Shown here: positions 1 to 10,561 of the stretch, in pieces
Numbering within the stretch: position 1 is the stretch's first letter
Layout of the letters: each line of letters begins with the position of its first letter
DNA from: Ditylenchus dipsaci
Taxonomy: Eukaryota > Nematoda > Chromadorea > Rhabditida > Anguinidae
Reading direction: 5' to 3'
NCBI GenBank assembly: GCA_004194705.1
Contig: SADC01000936.1
Span: 1 to 64,000, forward strand
DNA: 64,000 nucleotides
Position numbers and translations under genes: made by a program
Notes under the pieces: model-generated
The model's database searches: none
What the model was told of the DNA's origin: nothing
What the model saw: only the letters and a program-made list of their open reading frames with translations

Positions 1-713
1 TTTACAAAGTCAATTTGTTTAACATGGACAGGTCGAGACAAAATAGGCATGGTAAAAGCTTTCGAAAAGTATATCAAGTTTTGTCTCAATTCCACCTTAA
101 GTTCGTAATTTCGGTTGTCAAAATTCCGAAAACGGCGACTGGGTCTTTGGAGTGTTCAAAGTGGAAAGCGTCATTGACACAGCAGTAGTAGCTTTTCGAA
201 CAATTAACCTTATACCTAACCAATTGAACTTATAACTAATACCTGGCTCGTATATTTCATAGAACTCGACAGAATTTTAATTCTTCTGCGAAATTTCCAA
301 TGACGATATGGTGTTGGACTTTTTTATTCGGATCTGGTGAAATAATTATTCAGGTATGGCTACATTTTATAAAATTTCCATTAAAGAATGTTTTCCTTAT
401 AAGATTTTCTTATAGACATGTTTCTTATAGACAGAAGAACAAAGCTAACAATAGACTGGTGGCATGCCAAGTCCGAATTTCCTACAAAAAACCATTCAAG
501 TATAAATTTTAAATTTTAATCTAAAATTCAAATAAACACTTATATAAACTCTAGTTGTTTGCAGTGCTAGGCACCCCATTTTTGCCTCTAACTGACCTTC
601 AACGCATTTTTTTAACTCTTTTAACAAGCATTTTTTCACAAGACTTTTTTTTTGGAACAGGGGTTGTAGCTCAGGAATTTTCCTACAAGTTGAAAATGTG
701 GCTTGAGTTCAGA
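1..713. other. AT-rich sequence, nothing recognised
   Basis: No exon with splice borders, repeat family or RNA was recognised. The short open frames here have no family resemblance and look like chance. Confidence 0.5.
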
Positions 714-1576
714 AATCCCCCCCCCCCCCCCACGGGGACTGATCAGGTGGAGAAGATAACTTCATATTCGTGTTTTCTCGACCCTCGATTTCATGAAAAA
801 GCCGGCTTGTTTTTGGTTCTGAGAAAAAAAAATTTTTTCGAACCACAGGGAGGGTATCATGGTTTTTTAGTCAAAAATTTGAAAAATTTAAATTGGCGCC
901 TTTTGAATTTAAAAAGGGAATAAGGGCTGTATTGGGAGGGGAAGGGAATAAAAGGGGGCCACTGATCACACAGGGCCTACTAACGAAAGAAGATGTTGAA
1001 CATAGTTTTGAATACTGGGGCCTACCGCATAAATAACTCTGGTATGCATGTTTTTTACATGCATCCAGAGTCACTTTCGAGTGATTTGTGTCTAAGGTAT
1101 GTGGGTGTGCGCATCTCAACTCCAAAGCCCCCAAGCCCCCTGCGCCCCCGAAGGAGGGCGCAGGGGCTTGAGAGTTAGAGATGCGCGCACAACACTTACC
1201 TAGACATGATTTCCGAGAAGTACTCTTGACCATAAAATGCATATAGAGTTTTTTTTTTGCCACGGCCCAGTTGAAAAACATGGTGAGGCAGTCGAAGAAT
1301 ATAGATTTCAAATTTATAATGTTCTGCCATAAAAGTGGCCCCTTTTATTCCCTTCCCCTCCCAATACAGCCCTTATTCCCTTTTAAATTCAAAAGGCGCC
1401 AATTTAAATTTTCAAATTTTGACTAAAAACCAATGATACCCCCCCTGTGGTTCGAAAAAAAAATTTTTTTTCTCAGATCCAAAAAACAGCCGGCTTTCTC
1501 ATGAAATCGGGGTCGGGAAACACGAATATGAAGTTATCTCCTCCACCTGATCAGTCCCCGTGGGGGGGATTCTGAA
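714..1576. repeat. Large foldback element (arm family A) with hairpin core B
   Basis: Bases 714-962 return in inverted orientation at 1331-1576; both carry the phrases GATCAGGTGGAGAAGATAA and GGGAGGGGAAGGGAATA. Between the arms sits core B (about 993-1250), which recurs near 17.4, 17.8, 19.5, 23.2, 30.6, 37.6 and 60.4 kb. The core centre is a GC-rich hairpin at about 1139-1167. Open frames on both strands here are shadows of the palindrome. Confidence 0.85.
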
Positions 1577-2316
1577 CTGCAACCGAAAATGTTTGAATTG
1601 TTTTCGGTTAATTTTCGGACAAGATATAAAAGCTTTTTTTTTTTTAATTTAGAAGCCAAGAGCTTAAAACAGACATATTTTTAATTAACGATTCTTAGAA
1701 CACCAATGATTTATTTTTATTATTGTAGTTCACGCCAACATTGTAGTTAAGTACAAAAATAACTTGAAAAGTTTAAGTCACAAAAAAGCTCCAGGCTTAG
1801 GAGCCAAAACATTTTTTCGGCAGTTGTTTTTGCTCTTGGCTCCTTTAAATTTTTTTTAAAAAGCTTCATATCTTGTCCCAAATTAAGCAAAAAGAATTCA
1901 AAATTTTCAACTTATAGAAATATTTCTCAGCTACATTGTTTTTCCAAAACAGTTGAAAAATGCTCGCAAAAAAAAACTAAAAAATGCTTTCGAAGTCAGC
2001 AAGAGGCGAAAAATGGGGTGTGCCCAGCACTGTTTGTTTTTCGCCTCAGTCAAACAAAAAAAAATTTAAAAAAATTAACAAAAAATGGTTGTGTCTTCTA
2101 AATAATATAACCGAAAAATTGTTAGATCAAACTGATCGAACTGCGTTCATAAAAACTTGGAATACGGCATAGAAAAACGTTATGAATAAAAAGTGTCAAT
2201 ATCTCTCAGACCACTCTGTGAATTTGAAATAATGAAATAAGTTGAGCCTTACCAGCATTTTTAGAAATAGTCTAACTGAAAAGACAAAAACATGGCATTG
2301 TGAAATTGCACGGCCG
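1577..2316. other. AT-rich sequence, nothing recognised
   Basis: Poly-T rich stretch. The frame at 1984-2172 has no recognisable domain. No repeat partner was noticed within the window. Confidence 0.4.
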
Positions 2317-2705
2317 AAGATTCAGTGGGAGAAAATTCTGCGGGAGAGGATTTTGCGGGAGAAAATTCCACGGAGTTTCATTAAAAGTTTCATTCAGAAA
2401 AAAACAAAATGGATACTGGATTCGTCTTCATCATGGTCGATTACAGATTGTCCTTTATTAAATGTGAGCTTAAGTTTAATTTCAAATTCTTCTCGAGACA
2501 AAAAACATTTGAAAAAAATTCAATATTATTTTTTTTTGACGTTATCAGATCTCAATAGAGCTCCGGTATGCAATCGACCATGCTGAACATGAATCTCCGG
2601 TGTCAGAACTCAGTTTTTCTTCACAGAAATGTCAAAAATGAAAATCCCGCGGAATCGTTTTACCGTGGAATTTTCTCATGCCAAAATTCTTCTGCCAAAA
2701 AAATG
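2317..2705. repeat. Small foldback with GGGAGAAAATTCTGC-type array arms
   Basis: Left arm 2317-2375 has three imperfect copies of GGGAGAAAATTCTGC. The right arm 2645-2703 has the inverted motif (for example TGGAATTTTCTCATGCC). Between them lies about 270 bp without a recognised domain. The architecture matches the larger array-armed elements at 33.4, 45.5 and 47.1 kb. Confidence 0.5.
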
Positions 2706-3800
2706 CGCTAGTAAGGCTCTGTGATCCTTACTGTTTTTTGGTTGTTTCACATTCTATAGAAAGTTGTGGTTTCAAAAAAATAGTCGTGTTTTTCGCTATC
2801 GTTTTGAAACCAAGATAGTTTATGAATTACTGAAAAGTCAAAAATTATAAGGAAAAGCATTATTGAATTTTTCAAAACCTTTTTTCAAGCCTTTGAAAAT
2901 ACTGATTACTAGCATTTACAAAAACGCCTGAAATTCATAAATGGCGAACCTTGGCTGGAGCTTGACAGAATATGAAAATTTGGATATTTATATGAAGTAC
3001 AAATTATTATTTAAGTGAAGTTATTCAGAGATTTTTCAAGTGTGTGGATAACTTGAAAAGTGTGTTCCCGGCTGCAACATTCGTCTTCCTTTGCTTTTTG
3101 AAGAAACTATCGACCCTATCTTACACAGTTATCATGAGCTCTCTACAGCTGTGCCGAACTCTAGCAGCTGTAGTTTTGAAGATTTGGGGCGTCAATGATT
3201 ATTTCGCAAAAATACCATGGGCACTCATCATAGCAGAGGAGGATTGGACCTGGAGAATTTCGTTCAATATCTTTGCGAAATACAGAGTATTTGTGCAGCT
3301 CATTAACACACAAGCTTTTAATCAGCATAATTATTTGTGAGCCGAGGCGTACGAGCTGCATATCTGAGCACAGATACATTCTGGCTAATGAAATTTGGCT
3401 GAAGTTTTCTTGAAAGTAACAGCCACGTGGAAAAGTCTCAGTTTTTAAAACTATTTTTCAATATATGTTCAATGTACAGTCAAGCCTCGTTAGAACACGG
3501 AACGGCGGGATGTTACTTTTGTACAAATCGACTTAATTTTTATTCTGCGTCGATATTCGTTTTGTTGTTTGAATACAAATCAAACATGCTCAAACAAATT
3601 ATTAAATAAAGTTTTTTTATATAGGCGTGAGGACGCATTCAGGAAGTGAGTGTAAGGAGGCGAGTTTTTGGCATGAGACCGTTTAAAAGAGAAAGTGTGG
3701 TAATGACCCGTTTGAAAGACGATTGGTCTTGCACGAAGGATTTTGACCCGTTGCGCAGAAAACATTTTAGCTCTGTTCTCTAGACAAAAAGAAAGAATCT
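2706..3800. other. Mostly unassigned; degenerate CAGTC-type MITE end near 3476
   Basis: TACAGTCAAGCCTCGTTAGA at about 3475 resembles the termini of the TA-flanked CAGTCGA MITEs found at 21.66 and 50.78 kb. Frames on both strands at 3044-3379 overlap an imperfect palindrome around an AGCAGCTGTAG repeat. No domain recognised. Confidence 0.35.
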
Positions 3801-4068
3801 AGCTCGCAAACAAAATGCTCTGCGTAATTTTGAAATCCGAAGCGAATGGCCTGGTGCTCAAGGTGGATCCGAAGCTCAAACGGCTGATCGACAAGGGTGA
3901 TGGCGCTCTGGAGGCTCTGAAGATGCTCGAGGCCGCTGTCGTCAAGTGCTGGAGAAGGGAACGAAGACCAGGTTAGTAAGCTTTTGAGAGTTTGGGTCAG
4001 GGACCTGGTACCGTTGGCGAAATGAAGTTTGAGGGTCTAAGACCGGTAGTACCCGTGGACCAGGGCTG

Positions 4069-4876
4069 CGTCGGAACCGGAAAAAATCGGAACGGAATTC
4101 GGAATCGGAACTCCAGAATTTTCGGAATCGGAATTCGGATTTCGGAATTCGGAACTAAAAAAGTATCGGATTTCGGAATTCGGATTTCGAAAATTTTCGA
4201 GCTCCAAAAATAAGAATCAAATTTCAAGATTTTTTCGAATTCACTTTTTCATAAACACACAGAAAGTGCCTTACATTACAATACGAAAATGGGGTTTGCC
4301 TTGGTCCCCCCTGTGGTTATTTCTTTGTGGTTTTTTAGGCTCAAGCTTAGGCAAGGGAAGGGTAGCAAATGCCTGGGATGGACTTGAACATGAGTCAAAG
4401 ATATGTTTGATTCCGTCCTAAGATACGCCGACCTACCCTTGGCTAAGCCAAAGGCCTGAAAATTAACAAAAAAAACAGCAGAGGGACTAAAGAAACCTCC
4501 AATAGACGGCCCAAAACAGTTCAATCCGCATTATATCAAAGTTGTAAGCGTCAAGCCAAAAACACCAGGATACACCCGAACCACCAAGATGGAGCCCGAA
4601 CCACTGAATTCATACAAAACCACCGGAAAAGCGCCTGGACCAATACTTGTCGGCGCCAGCAAAGGTGGCAGATGTATGACGGGAACATAGAAAACATAGA
4701 AGAAAACTTGAATTCGGGTTAACAAATACCGAGGAAAAGCTAAATTTGATTTCATTGCAAGACATTTTCCGGTTTTCGGATTTCGGAATTCGGAACTTGA
4801 CATTTCTTTCGGAATCGGAACTCAAAAGTATCGGATTTCGGAATTTGGATTTCGGATTTCGGAATTCCGACGCACC
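4069..4876. mobile_element. Element with TCGGAATTCGGA array ends
   Basis: Terminal inverted TGCGTCGGAA / TTCCGACGCA enclose degenerate arrays of CGGAATTCGGATTTCGGAA at 4075-4205 and 4765-4870. It interrupts the coding-like sequence of the surrounding broken gene. Short subterminal arrays of one motif recur in most hAT-like elements of the window. Confidence 0.6.
4290..4505. repeat. Nested MITE of the TTTAGGCTCAAGCTTAGGCAA family
   Basis: Inverted arms: GCCTTGGTCCCCCCTGTGG followed by TAGGCTCAAGCTTAGGCAAG on the left, and CTACCCTTGGCTAAGCC with an inverted AGAGGGACTAAAGAAACC on the right. A second copy lies at 33040-33230, and part of the motif recurs near 20740 and 24910. Confidence 0.55.
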
Positions 4877-5300
4877 CCTGCCGTGGTCGATTGAGAGTTA
4901 TGACCGAAGGCGAAGTGGTTATGGTGCTGACCGAGATCGGGCCTGGTGATATGACCCGAGTAGAGTGAAGCAGATGGAAGACATGAAGACCGATGTTGGA
5001 CCCGGAGAAGTTGGACCGAAGAAGATGGCTGTTCTGAATGCCGAAGTCTAGCTGGATGGTGGTTCGAAAGCGCTCCTCAATTCCGGTGACTCGATCCCGC
5101 AGCTCATGCAGCAGACGAACCGACCTCTGGGCTCAGCACGAAGAATGGGTGGCCGTTCCGCACAAGCAACAAGAAGGAGAAGAAGGAAGAATCTCTAGTA
5201 GAATCCCATTATAGTATGTCATGTTGTTGTGCGTGTATGGGCAATAAACTGTTACTGGCGAATGCTTGTGTGGACGGTGCACGTCCAAGTAAAATAAAGC

Positions 5301-6002
5301 TAACTTGAGCTACGTGAACTGTCTCAGAATTGTTTGAATATTTGTTTGAATCGAGCGGGACTTAAAATTTAGATGCTACTCGTTTTCAACACGTAGCAAC
5401 ACACCTCCTCCTGGGAGTCTATGTCGAGACCTCGACACAGAACTTAAACCCGCTGCCCTCCTCAAATTTGTTCCTTTTTTTAGCTTGATTCTTGAAGCTT
5501 TTTGCCAGTTATCTTGGCCAGTCTAGTCCAAAGTATCGTGAGCATTCTGTTTTCGCCGATTATTTTTGTGAATGAAAATAGTTTCAGCGAAAAGACTCTT
5601 GGGTACATTCTCAATACTCCTTTTTTCAAAAAGGGGTGCTGGTTTATTGAGACCAAGGTCTCTACGGCGAAACTGATTAAATTGTCAAAGATCATCTCGT
5701 GAAAGCTCCATTTGTGACTACTGTTAGGACTGACACCTCAGCATTGACAAGTCGGTTCGGAGGGAAGGACCTGTCAGGCAGAATCGCAAACTATCAAATA
5801 ATTTGCAAGAGTACAACCTGGATATCGTCTATGGACAAGGAATACTCAACACTTTGGCTCTCTAGATAAATTTCATTATTACCGCAAAATTTTCCCGCAT
5901 AATTTTGGTCCTGTAAAGTCAAGAAGGTAAAAAAAATCAACAAATTTACACTTACATCGACTTTACTTAAAGTTTAGGTAAACACATTTCAATACTGATT
6001 AA
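5301..6002. other. Unassigned; 5480-5700 resembles one arm of the 57.5 kb hairpin
   Basis: The phrase series GTCTAGTCC, AAGTATCG, TTTTCGCCGATTAT, GTGAATGAAAATAG parallels GTCTGGTCG, AAATATCG, TTTTGCCGATCGTT, CAGAAAACAATG at 57550-57610. It is therefore probably a lone arm of that repeat rather than a gene. Confidence 0.35.
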
Positions 6003-6194
6003 AAAACCATGATTTTTGCGCGCAATGGCATGACAAAAATTTGGATTGGCGGGGGACAGTTCTCTTTTCGTCTTGCACTGTACTCTTTTAAGTCGTTCGA
6101 CATTACTCTAAAAAGTATAGTTAGAGACGGGAGAGGAGTGTCTCCTACCAATTCAAATTTTGTCATGCTACTGGGCGCGCAAAACCATGCCCCT
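6003..6194. mobile_element. TTAA-flanked palindromic MITE
   Basis: The element is flanked by TTAA at 5999-6002 and 6195-6198 and folds back almost end to end (TTTGCGCGCAATGGCATGACA against TGTCATGCTACTGGGCGCGC). TTAA duplication is the signature of piggyBac-type transposition. The 26367-26556 copy shares its GACAGTTCTCTTTTCGTCT segment and the TTAA flanks. Confidence 0.75.
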
Positions 6195-6739
6195 TTAAGA
6201 GACAAACAATAGGCAAATGAAAAAGTGTGAAAAAGTTGGTTGTGGTCAAAAGAATACTTTTCTAGTAGTTGCTACAATTTTAGGTAGCCTAAAAATTCTA
6301 GTGTCTAACAAGCTATTCGTTGCAAGAATTCGGCGAAAACACCACAAAAAGAAGTAAAAATCATGAAGCAACTCAGAAAAATGATTCGGCTTATATGTTC
6401 ACCTCTTCGTGCTGTATTTCCAAAGATGTTGCAACAAAATGATACATTTATAAAAATCTATAATGTCAAATCTATCGAATTGTGTTAAAGCATTAAAAAA
6501 TTTATCATTTTTTGCATTTTTGACCAAAACCAAATTAGTATTTTTTCACATCACGTAATAACTTTTCTCTCAATGTTGGTACATTTATTAGGTTGTTACA
6601 AAATTTTTTTGGTTTGTTAAAAATTAAATGTGCGTGGCATTGTTTTCTCATCTGACTGAAATTTTGAAAAGTTGAGCTCGTATTTTTTAAAGAAGAATCT
6701 CAGCTTTTGACATGTGACTCGTCTCGAAACAAAATTTCA
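6195..6739. other. Unassigned AT-rich sequence
   Basis: No coding or repeat signal that I can support. Confidence 0.4.
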
Positions 6740-6955
6740 AAACATTGAGGTTAAGCTTTTTGTCACGAGCATTTGACTGCGCCATTTCGTCACGGGCATT
6801 TGGCGGTAGAATTCAGCCCCGAAACCGGGCAAAATATGCCATTTAGCAAAATCCACAGCAAAATGCTTCGGGCGATGCGGCACAGCCAAATCGCCCTGAG
6901 CAAAATACGCCATTTTAATCGCCTGATTGGCCTCGATGGTAAAATTTTTGTTTGA
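6740..6955. repeat. Degenerate array with inverted halves (GCCATTT / CAAAATG motif)
   Basis: Left half: GCGCCATTTCGTCACGGGCA. Right half inverted: GCCCTGAGCAAAATACGCC. The centre lies near 6850. The frames on both strands here are the palindrome, not genes. Confidence 0.45.
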
Positions 6956-6959
6956 GGCG

Positions 6960-7265
6960 TGATATGTATATACTATTTTTGCCGAAAACATACTCTTTTT
7001 GTCTTAAATTTGCTTTTATCACAAACATCCTTATTCGCATCCAAAATAATTGTTCTGCCTCAAATATACTTTTATCTCTCATGAAAATACTTTTTCTGCC
7101 TTACATTTTACTTCATTTTTTGTCCAAAATATATGTTTTTTATACCGGAAATTCTTTTTCTGTCCTATTTTTGTGACAAAATATATATTCGGGACAGAAA
7201 GAAGTAAATATTGGGGCAGCGAAAAGTATTTTAGGGCAGAAAACAATATTTTGGCAAAAATAAAA
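6960..7265. repeat. Foldback with CTTTTTCTGCC-type arrays
   Basis: Spaced copies of a motif like ATACTTTTTCTGCC run from 6970 to 7160. Inverted copies (GGGCAGCGAAAAGTATTTT, GGGCAGAAAAC) follow at 7190-7255. It lies directly after the 6740-6955 array and has the same style as the array arms at 45.5 and 47.1 kb. Confidence 0.55.
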
Positions 7266-7399
7266 ATCATTGACCTAGAAAATTGCTTAAGTTCAAAAAT
7301 ATAGTAAAGAAAATTCGAAAAATACACAATGCCACAAAAATTTCTATTGCAAAAAACAGAACATTTTACAACAACCTAATCAACAAAATAGCCCGAAGA

Positions 7400-7648
7400 A
7401 ACTTGTAAAATATTGCATGGCTTTGTATTAAAAAATTGTCTTCTTTGGTTTGAAAAGCTGCCATTTTATTCTACTTTGCAGAGAATAAAAGCTCTCATTG
7501 AGGTTGTAAGTCATTTGTTGACCATCTTCTCGAAACTCAAGTTGTTCGTAAACATTTTTCATGGTGTTGTTATACACTTTTGCAATCACTTTTGCTTTTT
7601 TTCTTTCATAACTAGCCGATTGAACAGCTGAAGTATCATCTGAACCGC
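7400..7648 (-). CDS. Candidate coding exon, unknown protein
   Basis: On the minus strand a frame without ATG stays open for about 80 codons from an acceptor-like TTAATAAG at 7649. It reads as a polar, tyrosine-containing segment (for example SASYERKKAKVIAKVYNNTM, then KNVYEQLEFREDGQQMTYNL). The composition is protein-like, unlike the surrounding AT-rich DNA, and no repeat copy exists in the window. No donor is obvious at the 3' end. It is the most downstream of a series of minus-strand islands reaching back to 39.1 kb. Family not recognised. Confidence 0.5.
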
Positions 7649-8825
7649 CTTATTAACAAAATCGTCAATTTTTCTACTAACACCAAGTCAATGTGAATCT
7701 CAGTATTTCGTCAAATGTTTTGAAAAACACAAATCCTAAATATTCCTTTGCACCTTTTGAATTGTCTGAATACCAAGCAGCTACATAGTGATTTTCATCA
7801 TTTTTCTTAGAATCCATGCATAAGAAAAATTCGAAAATTCCACGCAATTTTATCATTGCGAGAATTCGGGGTATTGAAATTTATTTAAATTTCGGAAGTC
7901 AATTTCTAAAATTGTGAGATGACATTTGAGAATTTTTTGTGCATTGGATTGATAGGCTATGTTTCTGTTTGTTATGTCAGAAAACATTTGTAGTACTCCG
8001 GTGGAAGGGTCATCTGAAATATGAAATTTTTATAGGCTTTTTAAAACAATTTTGCGCTTTTCAGCCTTGGCTTATTGTAGTATTTTTCACCGTGTTTTGT
8101 TGATTAATCTACTGTCTCTAATAACTCGACAGTCTGGTGAGTGATTGGAAAATAACTCGATACTCTTGCAGCAAATATGATCTGGCTTATTGCTTCAAGC
8201 GGCATGGACAATTGGTAGGGAGACGAATGTTGCTTCAGGATGCTTTGGACTGTCGATCGAGTCGACGAAATTAATGTAGAGCAGGAGGAAAAAAGAGAAA
8301 ATCTCACTGACGAAGCATCGATTTGCAGTTTGAAGATGAAATTTGAATGTTTTATGCTTGTTAACTCATTTTAGCTGTTTTTTGTTGTTTTCGCGAATGA
8401 AATTTCACTAAAAATTAGTTGGTCACAGTTCTTTTCGTACAGACTTCCATGACACCTTGGAAAACAAAATCGAAAGATTAACTCCACAGCCTCTAATTTC
8501 TCGGCAGTCTTTAATAACTCGACTTTCTGGCGGTGATCGAAGATTAACTAGACATGTGCAGTGGTTATGGAAAATACGGTAATTAATTATAATCCGCGTT
8601 ACCACATATCACTTCTGGCGAAACTATTCACAATTCTCGTCTGCTATTTTTGGCCAAGGGTCTTTGAGAAATTGGCGCCGGCTCCCGGAAAGTAGCAGCA
8701 CCGTAGTTCACGCCAATTTTTTGTTTGTTGCTACTAGTCTTATATATATATCGTGCCCTTTTTTGTTAAATCTCAAAAAAGACAATTTTTAAAGTTGCGC
8801 AAAAATAGTCTTAAATCTTTTTTAC
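7649..8825. other. Intron-like; two copies of an AATAACTCGAC repeat
   Basis: CTCTAATAACTCGACAGTCT with GGTGAGTGATTGGAAAAT at about 8116-8160 is echoed by TTTAATAACTCGACTTTCTG with GCGGTGATCGAAGATTAACT at 8510-8550. They look like arms of a decayed element. No exon recognised between the flanking coding islands. Confidence 0.4.
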
Positions 8826-9231
8826 CTGAAAAATCAGCTTTCTTATAGACTTCTATATCTTCAGCATCCACATCTGCATACACCATTGCTTTATTCATAG
8901 TGACCATAGTGTTAAGAAATTGTAGAAGTATTCCTCAAGAGTTATTTTCTTATTCTTGATATCCACTTTAGATATAATGACATTTCGATACAAATCTTCT
9001 CTCGAAGGTTCATTTTCAAAAGCTATGATTGCTAACATTTCTTGTTTAGTATTATAGCAAGCTAATGCTGGTGAATAAACCACCAATCTCTGCGATTGGT
9101 CTGTATTATGCAAAATAGATTTTTTTGTAACTTGTTCGTCGTCTAGGCTATAAATTTTGAGACTACAACGTATAAGAGAGGCATTCGAGCCACTAATAAC
9201 GATTTCACTACGTGCCACTTTCCTAGTTCTT
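8826..9231 (-). CDS. Candidate coding exon of about 135 codons, unknown protein
   Basis: The minus-strand island starts after acceptor TTTTTTAG at 9232-9233 and ends at donor CAG|GTAAAA at 8826. The frame reads ...RRTRKVARSEIVISGSNASL..., then SQRLVVYSPALACYNTKQEM, later ITLEEYFYNFL. One single-base frameshift near 8910 leads to NKAMVYADVDAEDIEVYKKA just before the donor. The run of beta-like hydrophobic patches could be WD40-like, but I see no certain WD repeat. The frameshift may be decay or assembly error. Confidence 0.55.
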
Positions 9232-9289
9232 CTAAAAAAGATGTATTTAAACAATTAGTTATGAGGGTATACTAATGAGACTACTACTA

Positions 9290-9790
9290 ATGCGCCGCCG
9301 ACCCAGGCGCCGGGCCATTCAAGAATCGGCGCCGGGGCTCGCGCCGCCGCCGGCGCCACTTAAAAATCGGCGCCGAGCGACGGATCGGCGCCGGCGCCCC
9401 TTGAAAATTCGCGCTGGCACCGGCGCCATTCTTGCGGCGCGAGGCTTATGATATGTGTTAAACTTAAAGTTTTTTTGTTAATGCTATCACGATATGGGAA
9501 AAAATACTAAAAAAGCGTTGAAATGTCAACAAAATATCAAAAAAAATGCAGTAATCGGTGGTTTCTCGAAGCTGAGCGCTGGCGCCGCTGTGAAAAGGGC
9601 GCCGGAGCCAGCCCGCCACTGGCGCCGTCGCCGAAAGTGGTAAATTTTCCTGGCGCCGGCGATCGAGCCGTTGCCCGTGCATGTATGCTTATAAGAGTCT
9701 TGACTGAGCTTGGAAACTTGGAGCCGAGCGGGAGCGAAATTTTGAAAGCTCGGAGTCGAGCCAGAGCCGGAGCAACAAATGTCCATTATA
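9290..9790. mobile_element. GC-rich foldback with GGCGCCGG arrays
   Basis: Two GC-rich blocks (9293-9455 and 9575-9670) are built of GGCGCCGG-like units inside AT-rich DNA, with a GGAGC/GAGCC-rich tail at 9715-9775. The layout parallels the CACCGGCACC arrays of the hAT element at 51954-52964. A similar GGCGCC block occurs at 61600-61670. No TSD found. Confidence 0.5.
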
Positions 9791-10359
9791 TAGTACTGAT
9801 GAGGACACACTTTACATAACGACGACATGGGGCGGTTTATTAGGTGACTTTATATAAAGACTCAAAAATTTTACAGTAACAGGTTTTTGCCCATAGTCAT
9901 TTTCTGATTAAAAAGAGTTTTAGGCATTTTCGTTGATAAGACTAATCCATGCTTTACCCCGCAAAGTCAAAAGTAAAAAATTGAACTGAGGCGTGTTATA
10001 TGATAAATACTGATAAATTCCTCTTTAAATATTAAAATACCCCTTTTCTTACTTTACTTCACTTTTAATCTATTATTACCTATTCAGTTTTCGATCTGTT
10101 AAAAAACCCCCAAAAAAAATTTTTCTCAAAAAAACTACTTTAACAAAACCTAAAAACTTTATAGCTTCGTTCATCAATAGGCTTGCCACCAAGATTTTTC
10201 ACTTCAGGAGATTCTGCCACTGAACTAAACTCTTTTTATATTTCGACCTCTTTTTATTTTAAAATTTCTTTCGCTTCGATTGAACCAAATATGGCTGATG
10301 TACAATATTTGTACCTAATCAAAATCAGGTTCTGATCATTGAAATTAGAAAATACTCAC
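9791..10359. other. Intron-like AT-rich sequence
   Basis: No repeat or coding signal recognised. Confidence 0.4.
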
Positions 10360-10538
10360 TTTCACTAACAGAGACATCTTGACTAAGTTGCGCATCAACG
10401 TCTTTATCATTCCGCCCTCAATTTGAATCGATAAGTTCATAAAATTTCAAAAAAAATCACCTACTTTTTTGTTTTTCTTCTCGCCTTTGTTTTCTCTATC
10501 ACTTGTTCTTTTGTTGTTGTTAGATGATGAAGCCTTGC
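10360..10538 (-). CDS. Two small candidate exons, lysine- and serine-rich
   Basis: Upstream exon 10465-10538: acceptor TTCATAG, frame KASSSNNNKRTSDRENKGEK then KNKK, donor GTAGGT. Downstream exon 10360-10416: acceptor TTGAG, frame ending NDKDVDAQLSQDVSVSE, donor GTGAGT. Both have consistent minus-strand borders and sit between larger minus-strand islands, so they fit a disordered, charged linker of the same gene. Confidence 0.45.
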
Positions 10539-10561
10539 CTATGAATAAAAAATATTGCATA

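Larger units (their letters stand above)
3814..5300 (+). pseudogene. Broken gene of unknown family, interrupted by a repeat element
   Basis: A codon-like, more GC-rich stretch starts at an ATG at 3814 and stays open for about 50 codons (lysine- and leucine-rich, containing LKVDPKLKRLIDKGDGALEA) up to a possible donor at 3971. Coding-like sequence resumes after 4877 and ends in an arginine-rich tail (ARRMGGRSAQATRRRRRKNL) with a stop near 5197, followed by AATAAA signals at about 5245 and 5290. In-frame stops occur between 4950 and 5060. The 4069-4876 element splits the sequence. I do not recognise the protein; the length and the polyadenylation signals suggest a once-expressed gene. Confidence 0.4.

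Noticed and set aside
555..923. 122-codon frame with a proline run
   Set aside because: The proline run is a poly-C tract in arm A, and the inverted arm gives an equally long meaningless frame.
871..1311. 146-codon minus-strand frame
   Set aside because: It spans a palindromic element and its core B; the same peptide-like text appears at every core B copy in either orientation.
3992..4227. Frames rich in RIRNSRI / FGIGIRISEF repeats
   Set aside because: They are products of the CGGAATTCGGATTTCGG array at the end of the 4069-4876 element.
7079..7327. Phenylalanine/lysine-rich frames on both strands
   Set aside because: They reflect the CTTTTTCTGCC array and its inverted partner.
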